Positions 17,015-24,744 of a DNA stretch of 64,000 nucleotides are shown here, piece by piece. How positions within the stretch are numbered: the stretch's first letter is position 1; every line of letters starts with the position of its first letter. The DNA is from Paraburkholderia sp. UYCP14C (GTDB lineage: Bacteria > Pseudomonadota > Gammaproteobacteria > Burkholderiales > Burkholderiaceae), in the NCBI RefSeq assembly GCF_004197395.1, contig NZ_SELS01000001.1, forward strand, positions 248,001 to 312,000, written 5' to 3'. The notes below the pieces were generated by a model. It saw nothing but the letters and a program-made list of their open reading frames with translations, ran no database searches and had not been told where the DNA came from. A program made the translations under genes and the position numbers.

Positions 17015-18643
17015 ATGATCGAAATCATCGGACCGCTCGTCCATGCGGACGACGTCTTCGCCCCGAGCGGCGCCAGGGGGGCCACGCGGCCCGCGCCGCT
17101 GCAAAAGCAGCTGATCGAACGTCTGCAGCAGGCGATTCTCGCCGGTCGTCTGCCGGCCGGGTCGCTGCTGCCGTCGTCGCGGCTGCTTGCCGCCGAAATG
17201 GGCGTGTCGCGCAATACGGTCGTGATCGCTTACGAGCATCTCGCCGCGGTCGGCTATGTGATCGCCGATCGCCAGGGCACGCGCGTGAGTCCGCTGTCGA
17301 GCCCCGCCGCGCGCGGCGAGCGGGCCGCGGCGTCGGCCGCGCCGGAGGTCGCGTACGCGGCGCGCGTCGAGCAGTTCGCGGCGTCGCACAATCACGCCGA
17401 CGACGCGTATGCGCTGACCCCCGGCACGCCCGCGCTCGACCGTTTCCCGCTCGCGGCATGGCGGCGCGCGCTCGAACGGGCGATGGAGCGCGCCTTGCCG
17501 CGTGCGCTCGGCTACGGCACGCCGGCTGGGGAGCCCGCGTTGCGCGACGCGATCGCCGCGCATCTGCGGATGGCGCGCGGCGTGCGCTGCGATGGGACGC
17601 AGGTCGTGATCACCGAGGGCGCGCAGGAAGCACTGAACCTGTGCGTGCGGCTGCTGACCAATCCCGGCGATATCGCATGGGTCGAGGACCCCGGCTATCG
17701 CGGCGCGAAGGCCGCTTTCAACGCCGGCGACTTGCGCATGCTGCCGATTCCCGTCGACGCCGAAGGCATGGCCGTGCCGGCCGACGCGTGGCGCACGCAT
17801 CCGCCGAAGCTGATCTATACGTCACCAGCGCATCAGTATCCGACGGGCGCGGTGCTGTCGGTGGCGCGGCGGCTTGCGCTGATTACCGAGGCACGGCGCT
17901 GCGGCGCGTGGCTGATCGAGGACGATTACGACGGCGAGGTGCGCCACACCGGCGAGCCGATCGCGAGCATGCAGGGACTCGTCGACGGGGCGCCCGTGCT
18001 GTACGTCGGCTCGTTCAGCAAGACGATGTTTCCGGCGCTGCGGATCGGCTTCGTGGTGCTGCCTCGCGCGATCGCCGCGCACGCCGCTGTTGCGCTGCAA
18101 GAGATGCTGCGCGGCGGTCATCGGCTGGAGCAGCTGGCGCTCGCGCATTTCATCGAAAGCGGCGAGTTCGGGCGGCATCTCGGCCGAATGCGTCGGCTGT
18201 ACCGCGAGCGCCAGCAGGCGCTGCGCGACGCGCTGGCCGAGCATTTTCCGGCGGCGACGATTCTCGGCGGCGATTGCGGCATGCATTTGACGCTGCGGCT
18301 GCCAGCATCGCTCGACGATCGCGCGCTCACGGCGCGGGCGCAGGCGCGGGGGCTCAGTCCGCGTGCGCTGTCGGGCTTCGCGATGGCGGCGTCGGAGCAG
18401 ACGAATGGGCTCGTGATCGGGTACGGCAATACGGAGGCTGAGCGCCTGGGACCTGCGGTGGAAGCGCTGGCGGAACTGGTGCAAGAGATGCAGGGAGAGG
18501 CGCGACCGGCTGTGAAGCGAGCGGCGAAACCGAAGGCGAAACCGGCGGCGAAACCCACCGGGCAAGCCGCCGGAAAACCCGGCTCCCAGCCCCGCAAAAA
18601 GCCCACCCCGCAACGCCGTACGTCCGCCAATCCGGACATGTAA
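17015..18643 (+). CDS. MocR/PdxR-type regulator: GntR DNA-binding domain fused to aminotransferase-like domain
   Basis: A 542-residue fusion. Residues 25-95 form a GntR winged helix (GSLLPSSRLLAAEMGVSRNT). Residues of about 130-500 form a fold-type I aminotransferase-like domain with the PLP lysine in VGSFSKTMFPALRIGF (about residues 329-344) and the conserved YTSPAHQYPTG. MocR proteins sense PLP or PLP-amino-acid adducts, and PdxR controls vitamin B6 synthesis. No pdx gene is adjacent; the only divergent neighbour is a GNAT enzyme. The frame is open upstream, but ATG 17015 begins the family sequence. Unusual is a C-terminal tail of about 45 residues made of Lys/Pro/Ala repeats, which is basic and probably disordered. 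Confidence 0.9.
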   Translation: MIEIIGPLVHADDVFAPSGARGATRPAPLQKQLIERLQQAILAGRLPAGSLLPSSRLLAAEMGVSRNTVVIAYEHLAAVGYVIADRQGTRVSPLSSPAARGERAAASAAPEVAYAARVEQFAASHNHADDAYALTPGTPALDRFPLAAWRRALERAMERALPRALGYGTPAGEPALRDAIAAHLRMARGVRCDGTQVVITEGAQEALNLCVRLLTNPGDIAWVEDPGYRGAKAAFNAGDLRMLPIPVDAEGMAVPADAWRTHPPKLIYTSPAHQYPTGAVLSVARRLALITEARRCGAWLIEDDYDGEVRHTGEPIASMQGLVDGAPVLYVGSFSKTMFPALRIGFVVLPRAIAAHAAVALQEMLRGGHRLEQLALAHFIESGEFGRHLGRMRRLYRERQQALRDALAEHFPAATILGGDCGMHLTLRLPASLDDRALTARAQARGLSPRALSGFAMAASEQTNGLVIGYGNTEAERLGPAVEALAELVQEMQGEARPAVKRAAKPKAKPAAKPTGQAAGKPGSQPRKKPTPQRRTSANPDM

Positions 18644-18874
18644 GTTTTACGTTTGTCCGCCTGGCCCATGTCGCGCTATCGTGTCGTATGCGCGGCGAAT
18701 TCGCAGTTCCGATGTGCTGGTTTGCCCGCATGTGCCGCGGTTGGCCGGCCCGTCGCGGGGCGTGCCCGCGCGACAGGCGGAGCGCCCGCCGCGTCGTGCG
18801 CGTAGCGCCGGCGATGGGCACGAACAATGCATTGACTGTGGTTATCGATGACGATCTATCCGACCGGAGACGAC

Positions 18875-19207
18875 ATGAAGGAAATCGAACCGACCCCGTG
18901 GTTTGACCTTGCCATCCATACGCCCGCACGCGAAGGCTGGTACGAGGTGCAGTTGGCGAGCGGGGACACGGCGTTTGCAAAATTTGGCGACGGCGTGTGG
19001 ACCGAAAAGCCGTTGCTCGTATTCACGCATTGGCGCGGCCTGTCCGCCGATCCGTCGAAAGCCGCGGACGGCGCGGCCGAATCGGTCAGCGCCGAAGCCA
19101 CCGCGGCGCAGGGCGTGCGTGCCGCCTGGAACGCGTTCTTCCCGGGACTCGGCGACGAGCAGCACAAGCCGCTCAATGCGGTGCCGAACGGCAAGGCGCA
19201 TCATTGA
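18875..19207 (+). CDS. Conserved hypothetical protein
   Basis: A 110-residue soluble protein starting MKEIEPTPWFDLAIHTPAREGWYEV. ATG 18875 has CGGAGA upstream; the in-frame ATG at 18848 lacks a site. The first half looks like a small beta domain (aromatic and Gly rich, WTEKPLLVFTHWRGL), and the second half is Ala/Glu-rich and probably helical. No signal peptide or membrane segment. I recognise no family; it looks like a Burkholderiaceae-restricted protein. It is followed 204 bases later by a flavin reductase gene on the same strand. The 231-base gap before it shows no gene. Confidence 0.65.
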   Translation: MKEIEPTPWFDLAIHTPAREGWYEVQLASGDTAFAKFGDGVWTEKPLLVFTHWRGLSADPSKAADGAAESVSAEATAAQGVRAAWNAFFPGLGDEQHKPLNAVPNGKAHH

Positions 19208-19411
19208 GGGTGCCTTGAAGTTCGCTTGAAGTCTGGTCGGGCGGCGGCTTGGGGCTGCTGCCCGGCAGCTCGATTCGTCCGTCATTCGCGCGCGGTTTCG
19301 CGGTTCGATTCGCCCCCGGAGTCACTTTCTCATCGCTCGGCCTTGCGCCGCACCGCATTTGTCCTGTCCCGCTACAATCGGCGTCATCCCTCCGACGCAA
19401 ATCACGATGCC

Positions 19412-19993
19412 ATGAACGCCACCCGAGAACCCGTGGAACTGTCGCGCGCGACTCAACTGCTCAATCACGGACCGGTCACGCTGATCACGAGCGCGCACGC
19501 TGGTCGATCGAACGTGATGGCCGCGTCATGGGCGATGCCCCTCGATTTCAATCCGCCGAAGGTGGTGGTCGTCGTGGATAGCCGCACGCTGACGCGCCGC
19601 CTGATCGAAGCGAGCGGCGTGTTCGGGCTGCAACTGCCGAGCCGCGGTTTTGCCGCGCAAACGCTCGCGGTCGGCTCGCACCCAGGTATCGAACTCGACA
19701 AATTCTCCGCGTTCGATCTCAAGACCTTCCCCGCGCAGGAAATCGACGTGCCGATGCTGGACGGCTGCATCACGTGGATGGAGTGCAAAGTGATTCCGGA
19801 CGACAGCCAGCGGCACGATCTGATCATCGGCGAGGTGGTGGCCGCGTATGCGGATAGCCGCGTGTATTCGCACAACCGCTGGCATTTCGGCGACGATCCC
19901 GATCTGCGCACATGCCATTACGTGGCCGGCGGCACCTTCTTCGCGACGGGCGATGCGTTCGAGGTGGCGCCCGTCGCAGCCCCGGTGCGGTGA
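19412..19993 (+). CDS. Flavin reductase-like (FMN-binding) domain protein
   Basis: A 193-residue protein with the flavin reductase split-barrel fold. Near the start, GPVTLITSAHAGRSNVMAASW (about residues 20-40) is the FMN-binding opening of the family, followed by PPKVVVVVDSRTLTRRLI and, near the end, LRTCHYVAGGTFFATGD. Such proteins reduce free flavin with NAD(P)H for a partner monooxygenase, or act on a bound substrate. No partner oxygenase is adjacent. ATG 19412 is chosen as the start of homology although the frame is open upstream. It converges with the GNAT gene (6-base gap). Confidence 0.88.
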   Translation: MNATREPVELSRATQLLNHGPVTLITSAHAGRSNVMAASWAMPLDFNPPKVVVVVDSRTLTRRLIEASGVFGLQLPSRGFAAQTLAVGSHPGIELDKFSAFDLKTFPAQEIDVPMLDGCITWMECKVIPDDSQRHDLIIGEVVAAYADSRVYSHNRWHFGDDPDLRTCHYVAGGTFFATGDAFEVAPVAAPVR

Positions 19994-19999
19994 ACGGGC

Positions 20000-20497
20000 T
20001 TAGGTGCTTCGTTCGGTTTCGCCTTCGGCGAATGCTTTGAGCGCGTCGCCCGCGAGACGGTAACGCACCCATTCGCTCTGCGGCTCCGCGCCGATCGACT
20101 TGTAGAAGCCGATGGCCGGCTCGTTCCAGTCGAGCACGCTCCATTCGAAGCGGCCGCAGCCCGTTTCGCAGGCGATTTGCGCGAGATGGCGCAGCATCTG
20201 TTTGCCCGCGCCGCTGCCACGCGAGGCGGGCGAGACGTACAGGTCTTCCAGATAAAGCCCCTGCTTGCCGAGCCACGTCGAATACGAAAAGAAGTACACG
20301 CAAAAACCGACGGGCTCGCCGTTCATTTCGCAGATCAGCGCTTTCGCGGGCACGCCCTCAGAAAACAGGCTCTTCTCGATGTCTTTGACGCCGGCGACGA
20401 CTTCGTGCTCGGCTTTCTCGTAGATCGCGAGTTCGGTGATGAAGTGCAGGATCAGGGTGGCGTCGGAAGCGGTGGCGGGGCGGATGTGGATCGTCAA
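20000..20497 (-). CDS. GNAT N-acetyltransferase, spermidine/thialysine-type
   Basis: A 165-residue acetyltransferase that begins MTIHIRPATASDATLILHF. The acetyl-CoA site is LEDLYVSPASRGSGAGKQML (about residues 85-104), with the catalytic-side block DWNEPAIGFYKSIGAEP (about 127-143). Together with the internal FFSYSTWLGKQG this is the pattern of the SSAT/thialysine acetyltransferase branch, which acetylates small polyamines or amino-acid analogues. Length is normal. It is convergent with the flavin reductase gene. The exact substrate is inferred only from the subfamily. Confidence 0.88.
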   Translation of the reverse strand: MTIHIRPATASDATLILHFITELAIYEKAEHEVVAGVKDIEKSLFSEGVPAKALICEMNGEPVGFCVYFFSYSTWLGKQGLYLEDLYVSPASRGSGAGKQMLRHLAQIACETGCGRFEWSVLDWNEPAIGFYKSIGAEPQSEWVRYRLAGDALKAFAEGETERST

Positions 20498-20598
20498 GGC
20501 TAAGTGCTCGGTGAGTTCGGTGGTGACTCCTGCCGGCTGGCGGTACGCGCCAAATGCGCCGGCGTCGGAACAGACTCACATCGTAGCAAAGTGTCGAA

Positions 20599-20623
20599 GG
20601 CCCCGCCTCGAACGGACGGGGCC
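20599..20623. terminator. GC-rich hairpin without a U tract
   Basis: GGCCCCG (20599-20605) pairs exactly with CGGGGCC (20617-20623) around an 11-base loop. No T-run follows on either strand. It lies between the start of the GNAT gene and the end of the 20724-21107 gene, so it is most likely a terminator-like or mRNA-stabilising structure for the upstream minus-strand gene. Confidence 0.35.
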
Positions 20624-20723
20624 TGGGGGTGTTTCCTACAGACCCGAAGGCTCGCATTTGGTGTAGTAGGCAATAAGAGTGCAGCAATTCCAAGTCGGGA
20701 GATCGAAGCGGCTCCCGCCCGCT

Positions 20724-21107
20724 TCATCCTTTCGGCAACTCAGACTTACCGCGCCGCTTTCGTGGCTTGGGCTCCACGCCCACGCGCGGATCACGCTGCA
20801 GCACGAGCGCCGTGAGCTGCTCGACAGAGTCTTCGAACGAAGGATCCTCCTGCGGCACATAAAGCCATTTCCCGAGCACCGGGTGAGGCCTCAACGCAGG
20901 CATCTCGGCAATCAGAGCCGCGTGGCGATCCTGCGACGTACAGACGAGCAGCCCATTCCACGGCTTGTCGCGATCGGCGGCAACCAGACACAACAGGCCG
21001 TCGATATACGCGGCATCGCTACCAAACATCCGCCGACGCACATAAGTCGGATCGCGTTCGAACGCGTCGAAGATCCAGAGGAGCGAATTGCTGATCGAAG
21101 AGGGCAT
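20724..21107 (-). CDS. Hypothetical protein with weak TfoX N-terminal similarity
   Basis: A 127-residue soluble protein. The part RRMFGSDAAYIDGLLCLVAADRD (about residues 25-47) recalls the MFGG-x-G-x-Y-x-x-G motif of TfoX N-terminal domains and related small alpha/beta proteins, but the rest, KWLYVPQEDPSFEDSVEQL, does not continue that family. The C-terminal 20 residues are basic (KPRKRRGKS), which might contact nucleic acid. I use ATG 21107, which begins the conserved-looking part, although the frame is open to 21260. The promoter region overlaps that of the divergent AraC gene. Function unknown. Confidence 0.6.
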   Translation of the reverse strand: MPSSISNSLLWIFDAFERDPTYVRRRMFGSDAAYIDGLLCLVAADRDKPWNGLLVCTSQDRHAALIAEMPALRPHPVLGKWLYVPQEDPSFEDSVEQLTALVLQRDPRVGVEPKPRKRRGKSELPKG

Positions 21108-21258
21108 CGGCGGAAAATCTCGGGCAGCGGGTGGAATGAAGACGAGTTTACGTAATTTCTCCGAGCTCGGCAGCGAGCCGATTGAAGATCGAGCAAGTGC
21201 GGCTAGGTAAGATGTGCCCAACCTCGGCGACCATATCGGAACTCGCACGATCCAGACC

Positions 21259-22131
21259 ATGCTAGCTCACACAGACGCCACCGCTGCCTACACGAAGCGC
21301 TTCGAAGCCGTTCTCGCCTATATCGACGCAAACCTCGACGGCGATTTGTCGGTAGACGCGCTAAGCCGCATCGCAAACTTCTCGAAGTTCCATTTTCATC
21401 GACAGTTTGCCGCGTACGTCGGCGTGCCGGTCGCACGCTACGTGCAATTGATGCGCTTGCGTCGCGCGGCTCGCCGTCTCGCGTCGCAGGCGTCCTGCTC
21501 GGTTCTTGATGCCGCGCTTGACGCGGGCTTCGACAGTCCCGAAGCCTTCAGTCGCGCGTTCAAGCGTGTGTTCGGCATGTCGCCGAGCGCGTTTCGACGG
21601 CATCCGGCATGGCATATCTGGAGTGCGAGTTTTATCGTTCCCTATCTTTCGAGGAAACTGACCATGCAAGTGAAAATCGTCGAATTTGCGGAAACTCGCG
21701 TTGCCGCGCTCGAGCATCGTGGTTCACCTGGACTCGTCAATCAGAGTGTGCACAAGTTCATCGATTGGCGGATTCAAAGCGGACAATCTCCAGTGGAGTC
21801 GAGCAGGACCTTCGGCATTCCGCACGGCAATCCGGACACGTTGCCAGCTGAGGAATTCCGCTTCGATATCTGCGGGGAGATCGACGTACCGGTCGCGCCG
21901 AATGATTACGGCGTGCGCGAACTCGTGATTCCGGGCGCACGGTGCGCGGTGGTTCGGCACATCGGATCGACCGATCACATCGGCGAAACGATCTACCCGA
22001 TCTATCGCGACTGGCTGCCTTCGAGTGGAGAAGAGTTGCGGGATCAGCCGCTGTTTTTCCACTACCTGAGCGTCTATCCTGAGACGCCGCTGGATCAGTG
22101 GCAGACCGACATCTACATTCCGTTGATGTGA
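21259..22131 (+). CDS. AraC regulator with C-terminal GyrI-like effector domain
   Basis: About 290 residues. The N-terminal AraC helix-turn-helix pair comes first (residues of about 12-115: FSKFHFHRQFAAYVGVPVARY and the second helix set AFKRVFGMSPSAFRR), then a GyrI-like small-molecule-binding domain (about 138-290) starting MQVKIVEFAETRVAALEHRG. This order, DNA-binding first, is the Rob/SbmC-like arrangement of regulators that sense amphipathic drugs. Start choice: GTG 21214 has AGGTAAG close by, but ATG 21259 matches family length; the choice is open. The convergent or downstream target is unclear. A second regulator with the same layout lies at 23866. Confidence 0.88.
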   Translation: MLAHTDATAAYTKRFEAVLAYIDANLDGDLSVDALSRIANFSKFHFHRQFAAYVGVPVARYVQLMRLRRAARRLASQASCSVLDAALDAGFDSPEAFSRAFKRVFGMSPSAFRRHPAWHIWSASFIVPYLSRKLTMQVKIVEFAETRVAALEHRGSPGLVNQSVHKFIDWRIQSGQSPVESSRTFGIPHGNPDTLPAEEFRFDICGEIDVPVAPNDYGVRELVIPGARCAVVRHIGSTDHIGETIYPIYRDWLPSSGEELRDQPLFFHYLSVYPETPLDQWQTDIYIPLM

Positions 22132-22452
22132 TTGAGGGGTGGGGCTAATGTCCGAAACCACAGTTAGTTCGAACTCCAATTCAATTCTGACATCGGTATC
22201 AGTTGCATTGAGGTGATGAATGCTGAATTGCTCATTCGGAAAAAAATGCAATTGCGAAATGTACCTTGGGAATAGGGCCCCGGTCTCTGCGAATAGTGCG
22301 TCGAATACGGGTTTATATCGATCCAGGCTCAAGGCCATGACAGTAGCCGAAAAGGCGGTTCCGCTTTGCACACCTTGCGTCATCACTGGAACCACCCAAT
22401 ACACGCACATGTCAATAAAAGATGTCACCCTTCCATTTTGGGGAGATATCAA
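22132..22452. other. AT-richer intergenic region before the MHS transporter
   Basis: This 321-base region has visibly lower GC than its surroundings (for example CAATTCAATTCTGACATC and GGAAAAAAATGCAATTGCG). It separates the AraC gene from the MHS transporter gene and must contain that gene's promoter. A minus-strand frame (about 22132-22340) is open but runs antisense into the AraC gene and has no family match, so I do not call it. Confidence 0.4.
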
Positions 22453-23817
22453 ATGGCTGCCACGCAATCTGGGGCAATGTCCCTCTCCGATGCGGACGCT
22501 CGGCGCCAGTTGCGCCGCGCTGTCATTGCCAGCACGATCGGTACCACGATCGAATGGTATGACTTCTTCCTGTATAGCACCGTCACAGGTCTGGTATTCG
22601 CGAAGCTGTTTTTTCCTGAATCGGACCCGCTCGTCGGCACCTTGCAGGCTTTTCTAATTTACGCTGTCGGCTTTATTGCGCGACCGGTGGGCGCGGCGAT
22701 TTTCGGCCACTATGGCGATCGCATCGGACGTAAAGCCACGTTAATCGTGACGCTATTGCTGATGGGACTCGCGACGTTTGCGGTGGGTTTTGTTCCGACC
22801 TACGCGACGATCGGCATCTGGGGGGCAATCGCGCTCACGGTGCTGCGTTTCATTCAGGGTGTGGGCGTAGGAGGCGAGTGGGGTGGATCGGTGTTGATGT
22901 CGATGGAATGGGCACGCACCAACAAGCATCGCGGTTTCGTCGCGTCCTGGCCGCAGTTCGGCGTACCTGCCGGATTGTTCCTTGCGAATCTGGTGGTGTT
23001 GGCCACGAGCCAGATCTCTGGCAGCGCGTTTCTCACGTGGGGCTGGCGGGTGCCGTTTTTCCTCAGTATCGCGCTCGTCGCGATCGGCCTATATATCCGC
23101 TTGAGCATCCTCGAGACGCCGATCTTCGCGAAGCTTCTCGCCGAGCACAGAATCGAAAAGGCGCCGATGCGCGAAGTATTGCGCCGGCAGCCTAAAGACA
23201 TTCTTCTGTCGGCTCTTGCGCGCATGGCGGAGCAGGCGCCTTTCTATATTTTCACGGCCTTTATCTTCACCTATGGTGTGATGAGTCTGGGCGTCACGCG
23301 CGATCTGCTGCTCACGGCGGTGCTGGCCGCTTCGGTGCTGGAATTCGCCATGATTCCGCTGTTCGGCCACGTGTCAGATCTGATCGGCCGTCGGCGCATG
23401 TACGTGATCGGTGCAGCTGCTGTCGGGCTATTCGGCTTCCTGTACTTCTTTATGGTCGGAACGCGTAACCCGATGTGGATCTTCGCGGCCATCGTGCTTT
23501 CGCTGGTGCCGCATGCAATGATGTATGGTCCGCAGGCCGCGTTGATCGCCGAATCGTTCACCGGGCGCTTGCGCTACAGCGGCGCGTCGATGGGTTATCA
23601 GTTGGCTTCCGTGATCGCTGGCGGTCCGGCACCGTTGATTGCGACTGCGCTCTATGCTTACTTCCATTCAGGATTTGCGGTGGCGTGGTATGTGTTCGGG
23701 TGTGCGGTGATCAGCGTGGCCGCTGCCATGCGATTGGGCGATTACACAAATAAAGACATTTCGCAGGAATACGACGACGTGCATGCGTTGCATGCCCATA
23801 GACATGCCACTCCTTGA
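22453..23817 (+). CDS. MFS transporter, metabolite:H+ symporter (MHS) family
   Basis: A 454-residue, 12-helix permease. The N-terminus has the MHS signature: ASTIGTTIEWYDFFLYSTV (about residues 25-43), then HYGDRIGRKATLIVTLLLMG and RFIQGVGVGGEWGGSVLM. The family (ShiA, ProP, KgtP, citrate carriers) imports organic acids, betaines or aromatic acids with protons. ATG 22453 follows GGGGAGA. Codon use is somewhat less GC-biased than in neighbouring genes. It is bracketed by two AraC regulators with GyrI-like domains and ends in a bidirectional terminator at 23826-23854. The substrate is not evident. Confidence 0.93.
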   Translation: MAATQSGAMSLSDADARRQLRRAVIASTIGTTIEWYDFFLYSTVTGLVFAKLFFPESDPLVGTLQAFLIYAVGFIARPVGAAIFGHYGDRIGRKATLIVTLLLMGLATFAVGFVPTYATIGIWGAIALTVLRFIQGVGVGGEWGGSVLMSMEWARTNKHRGFVASWPQFGVPAGLFLANLVVLATSQISGSAFLTWGWRVPFFLSIALVAIGLYIRLSILETPIFAKLLAEHRIEKAPMREVLRRQPKDILLSALARMAEQAPFYIFTAFIFTYGVMSLGVTRDLLLTAVLAASVLEFAMIPLFGHVSDLIGRRRMYVIGAAAVGLFGFLYFFMVGTRNPMWIFAAIVLSLVPHAMMYGPQAALIAESFTGRLRYSGASMGYQLASVIAGGPAPLIATALYAYFHSGFAVAWYVFGCAVISVAAAMRLGDYTNKDISQEYDDVHALHAHRHATP

Positions 23818-23825
23818 TCGATCGA

Positions 23826-23854
23826 GCGGATGGCCGGTCATAGCGGCCATCCGC
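23826..23854. terminator. Bidirectional hairpin terminator
   Basis: GCGGATGGCC (23826-23835) and GGCCATCCGC (23845-23854) are a perfect 10-bp stem around a 9-base loop. It lies exactly between the stops of the convergent MHS transporter and AraC genes, with an A/T-rich flank on the AraC side. Confidence 0.75.
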
Positions 23855-23865
23855 CGAATCAACCA

Positions 23866-24711
23866 TCAACTTTTCAGCGGCAACCAGACTTCGACTCCAC
23901 CCATTCCCGTCACCGGATCGAAATGCTCGCCATAGCGTTCGAAATGCGGTGCATCGGCAGGCACGTGCCCCGAGGCGGGCAACCACTGATTCCAGATCGT
24001 GTTCATCGTGCGACGAATGCCCGAGATATGCTCGCGATGACTAAACACCGCGTAGCGTTGCGCGGCGATGCGCACACGGCTCAACTCCGGCGGCAACGCC
24101 GAAAAATCGCTGACTTCGACGCCGCACATGTAGTCGAAGTTGCCCAGTTCATCGGCGTTATAGCCAACGCCATAAGCGACCTTGCCGACCTGTCCCGGCA
24201 CCCTGCCGTACCAGGCGCCAAAGCGCTGCCATTGGGATGGAATCGCCTTGCTGCTGTCGCACGTATAGCGCTCGCTCAGTCCGGCGATGAGAAACGGCTT
24301 GCCGTCTTCGAAGCGCGGCGGTTCCAGATGAGTCAGAAGGGTTTCGTCCATTTTGATCGGCTCCACGATGCTCAGGTTGTCGAGATGACCCCGCGCGCGC
24401 AGCGCGTCGGGCGTGAGCCCGAACTGCTCGCGAAACGCACGCGTGAATGCTTCGTGAGAGCCGTAGCCGGCGTCGATGGCGACCGCGAGGATGTCGGGCG
24501 CACCATCGGCGAGACCTCGTGCTGCCTCGCTCAAACGCCGTGCGCGAACGTAGCGCATCACCGGCATTCCGGTGGCCGCTTCGAACGCGCGCGCCAGATG
24601 AAAGCGCGATACGCAGCCGCAGCGGGCGATGTCATCGAGCGTCACCTCGCCGGCGAAGTGGCTTTCGATATACCAGAGTGCTTTTCCAACCGGGTTCATC
24701 TCGGCTCTCAT
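23866..24711 (-). CDS. AraC regulator with C-terminal GyrI-like effector domain
   Basis: A 281-residue protein with the AraC DNA-binding pair first (residues 10-105: IARCGCVSRFHLARAFEAAT and AFTRAFREQFGLTPDALRA), then a GyrI-like domain (about 120-281) ending in GMGGVEVWLPLKS. Domain order and length match the regulator at 21259, but sequence identity looks modest, so they are not recent duplicates. Its own gene starts just 34 bases from the 3' end of the DHA2 exporter gene, which lies upstream on the same strand. That order suggests cotranscription of exporter and regulator. The effector is unknown; GyrI-like domains bind cationic or amphipathic compounds. Confidence 0.88.
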   Translation of the reverse strand: MRAEMNPVGKALWYIESHFAGEVTLDDIARCGCVSRFHLARAFEAATGMPVMRYVRARRLSEAARGLADGAPDILAVAIDAGYGSHEAFTRAFREQFGLTPDALRARGHLDNLSIVEPIKMDETLLTHLEPPRFEDGKPFLIAGLSERYTCDSSKAIPSQWQRFGAWYGRVPGQVGKVAYGVGYNADELGNFDYMCGVEVSDFSALPPELSRVRIAAQRYAVFSHREHISGIRRTMNTIWNQWLPASGHVPADAPHFERYGEHFDPVTGMGGVEVWLPLKS

Positions 24712-24744
24712 GTCAGCATGAAGCCAGCATAGTGGGCGGCGAAC

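Noticed and set aside
22132-22467. Minus-strand frame in the AT-richer gap before the MHS transporter
   Set aside because: It continues as antisense into the AraC gene and shows no recognisable domain or good start.
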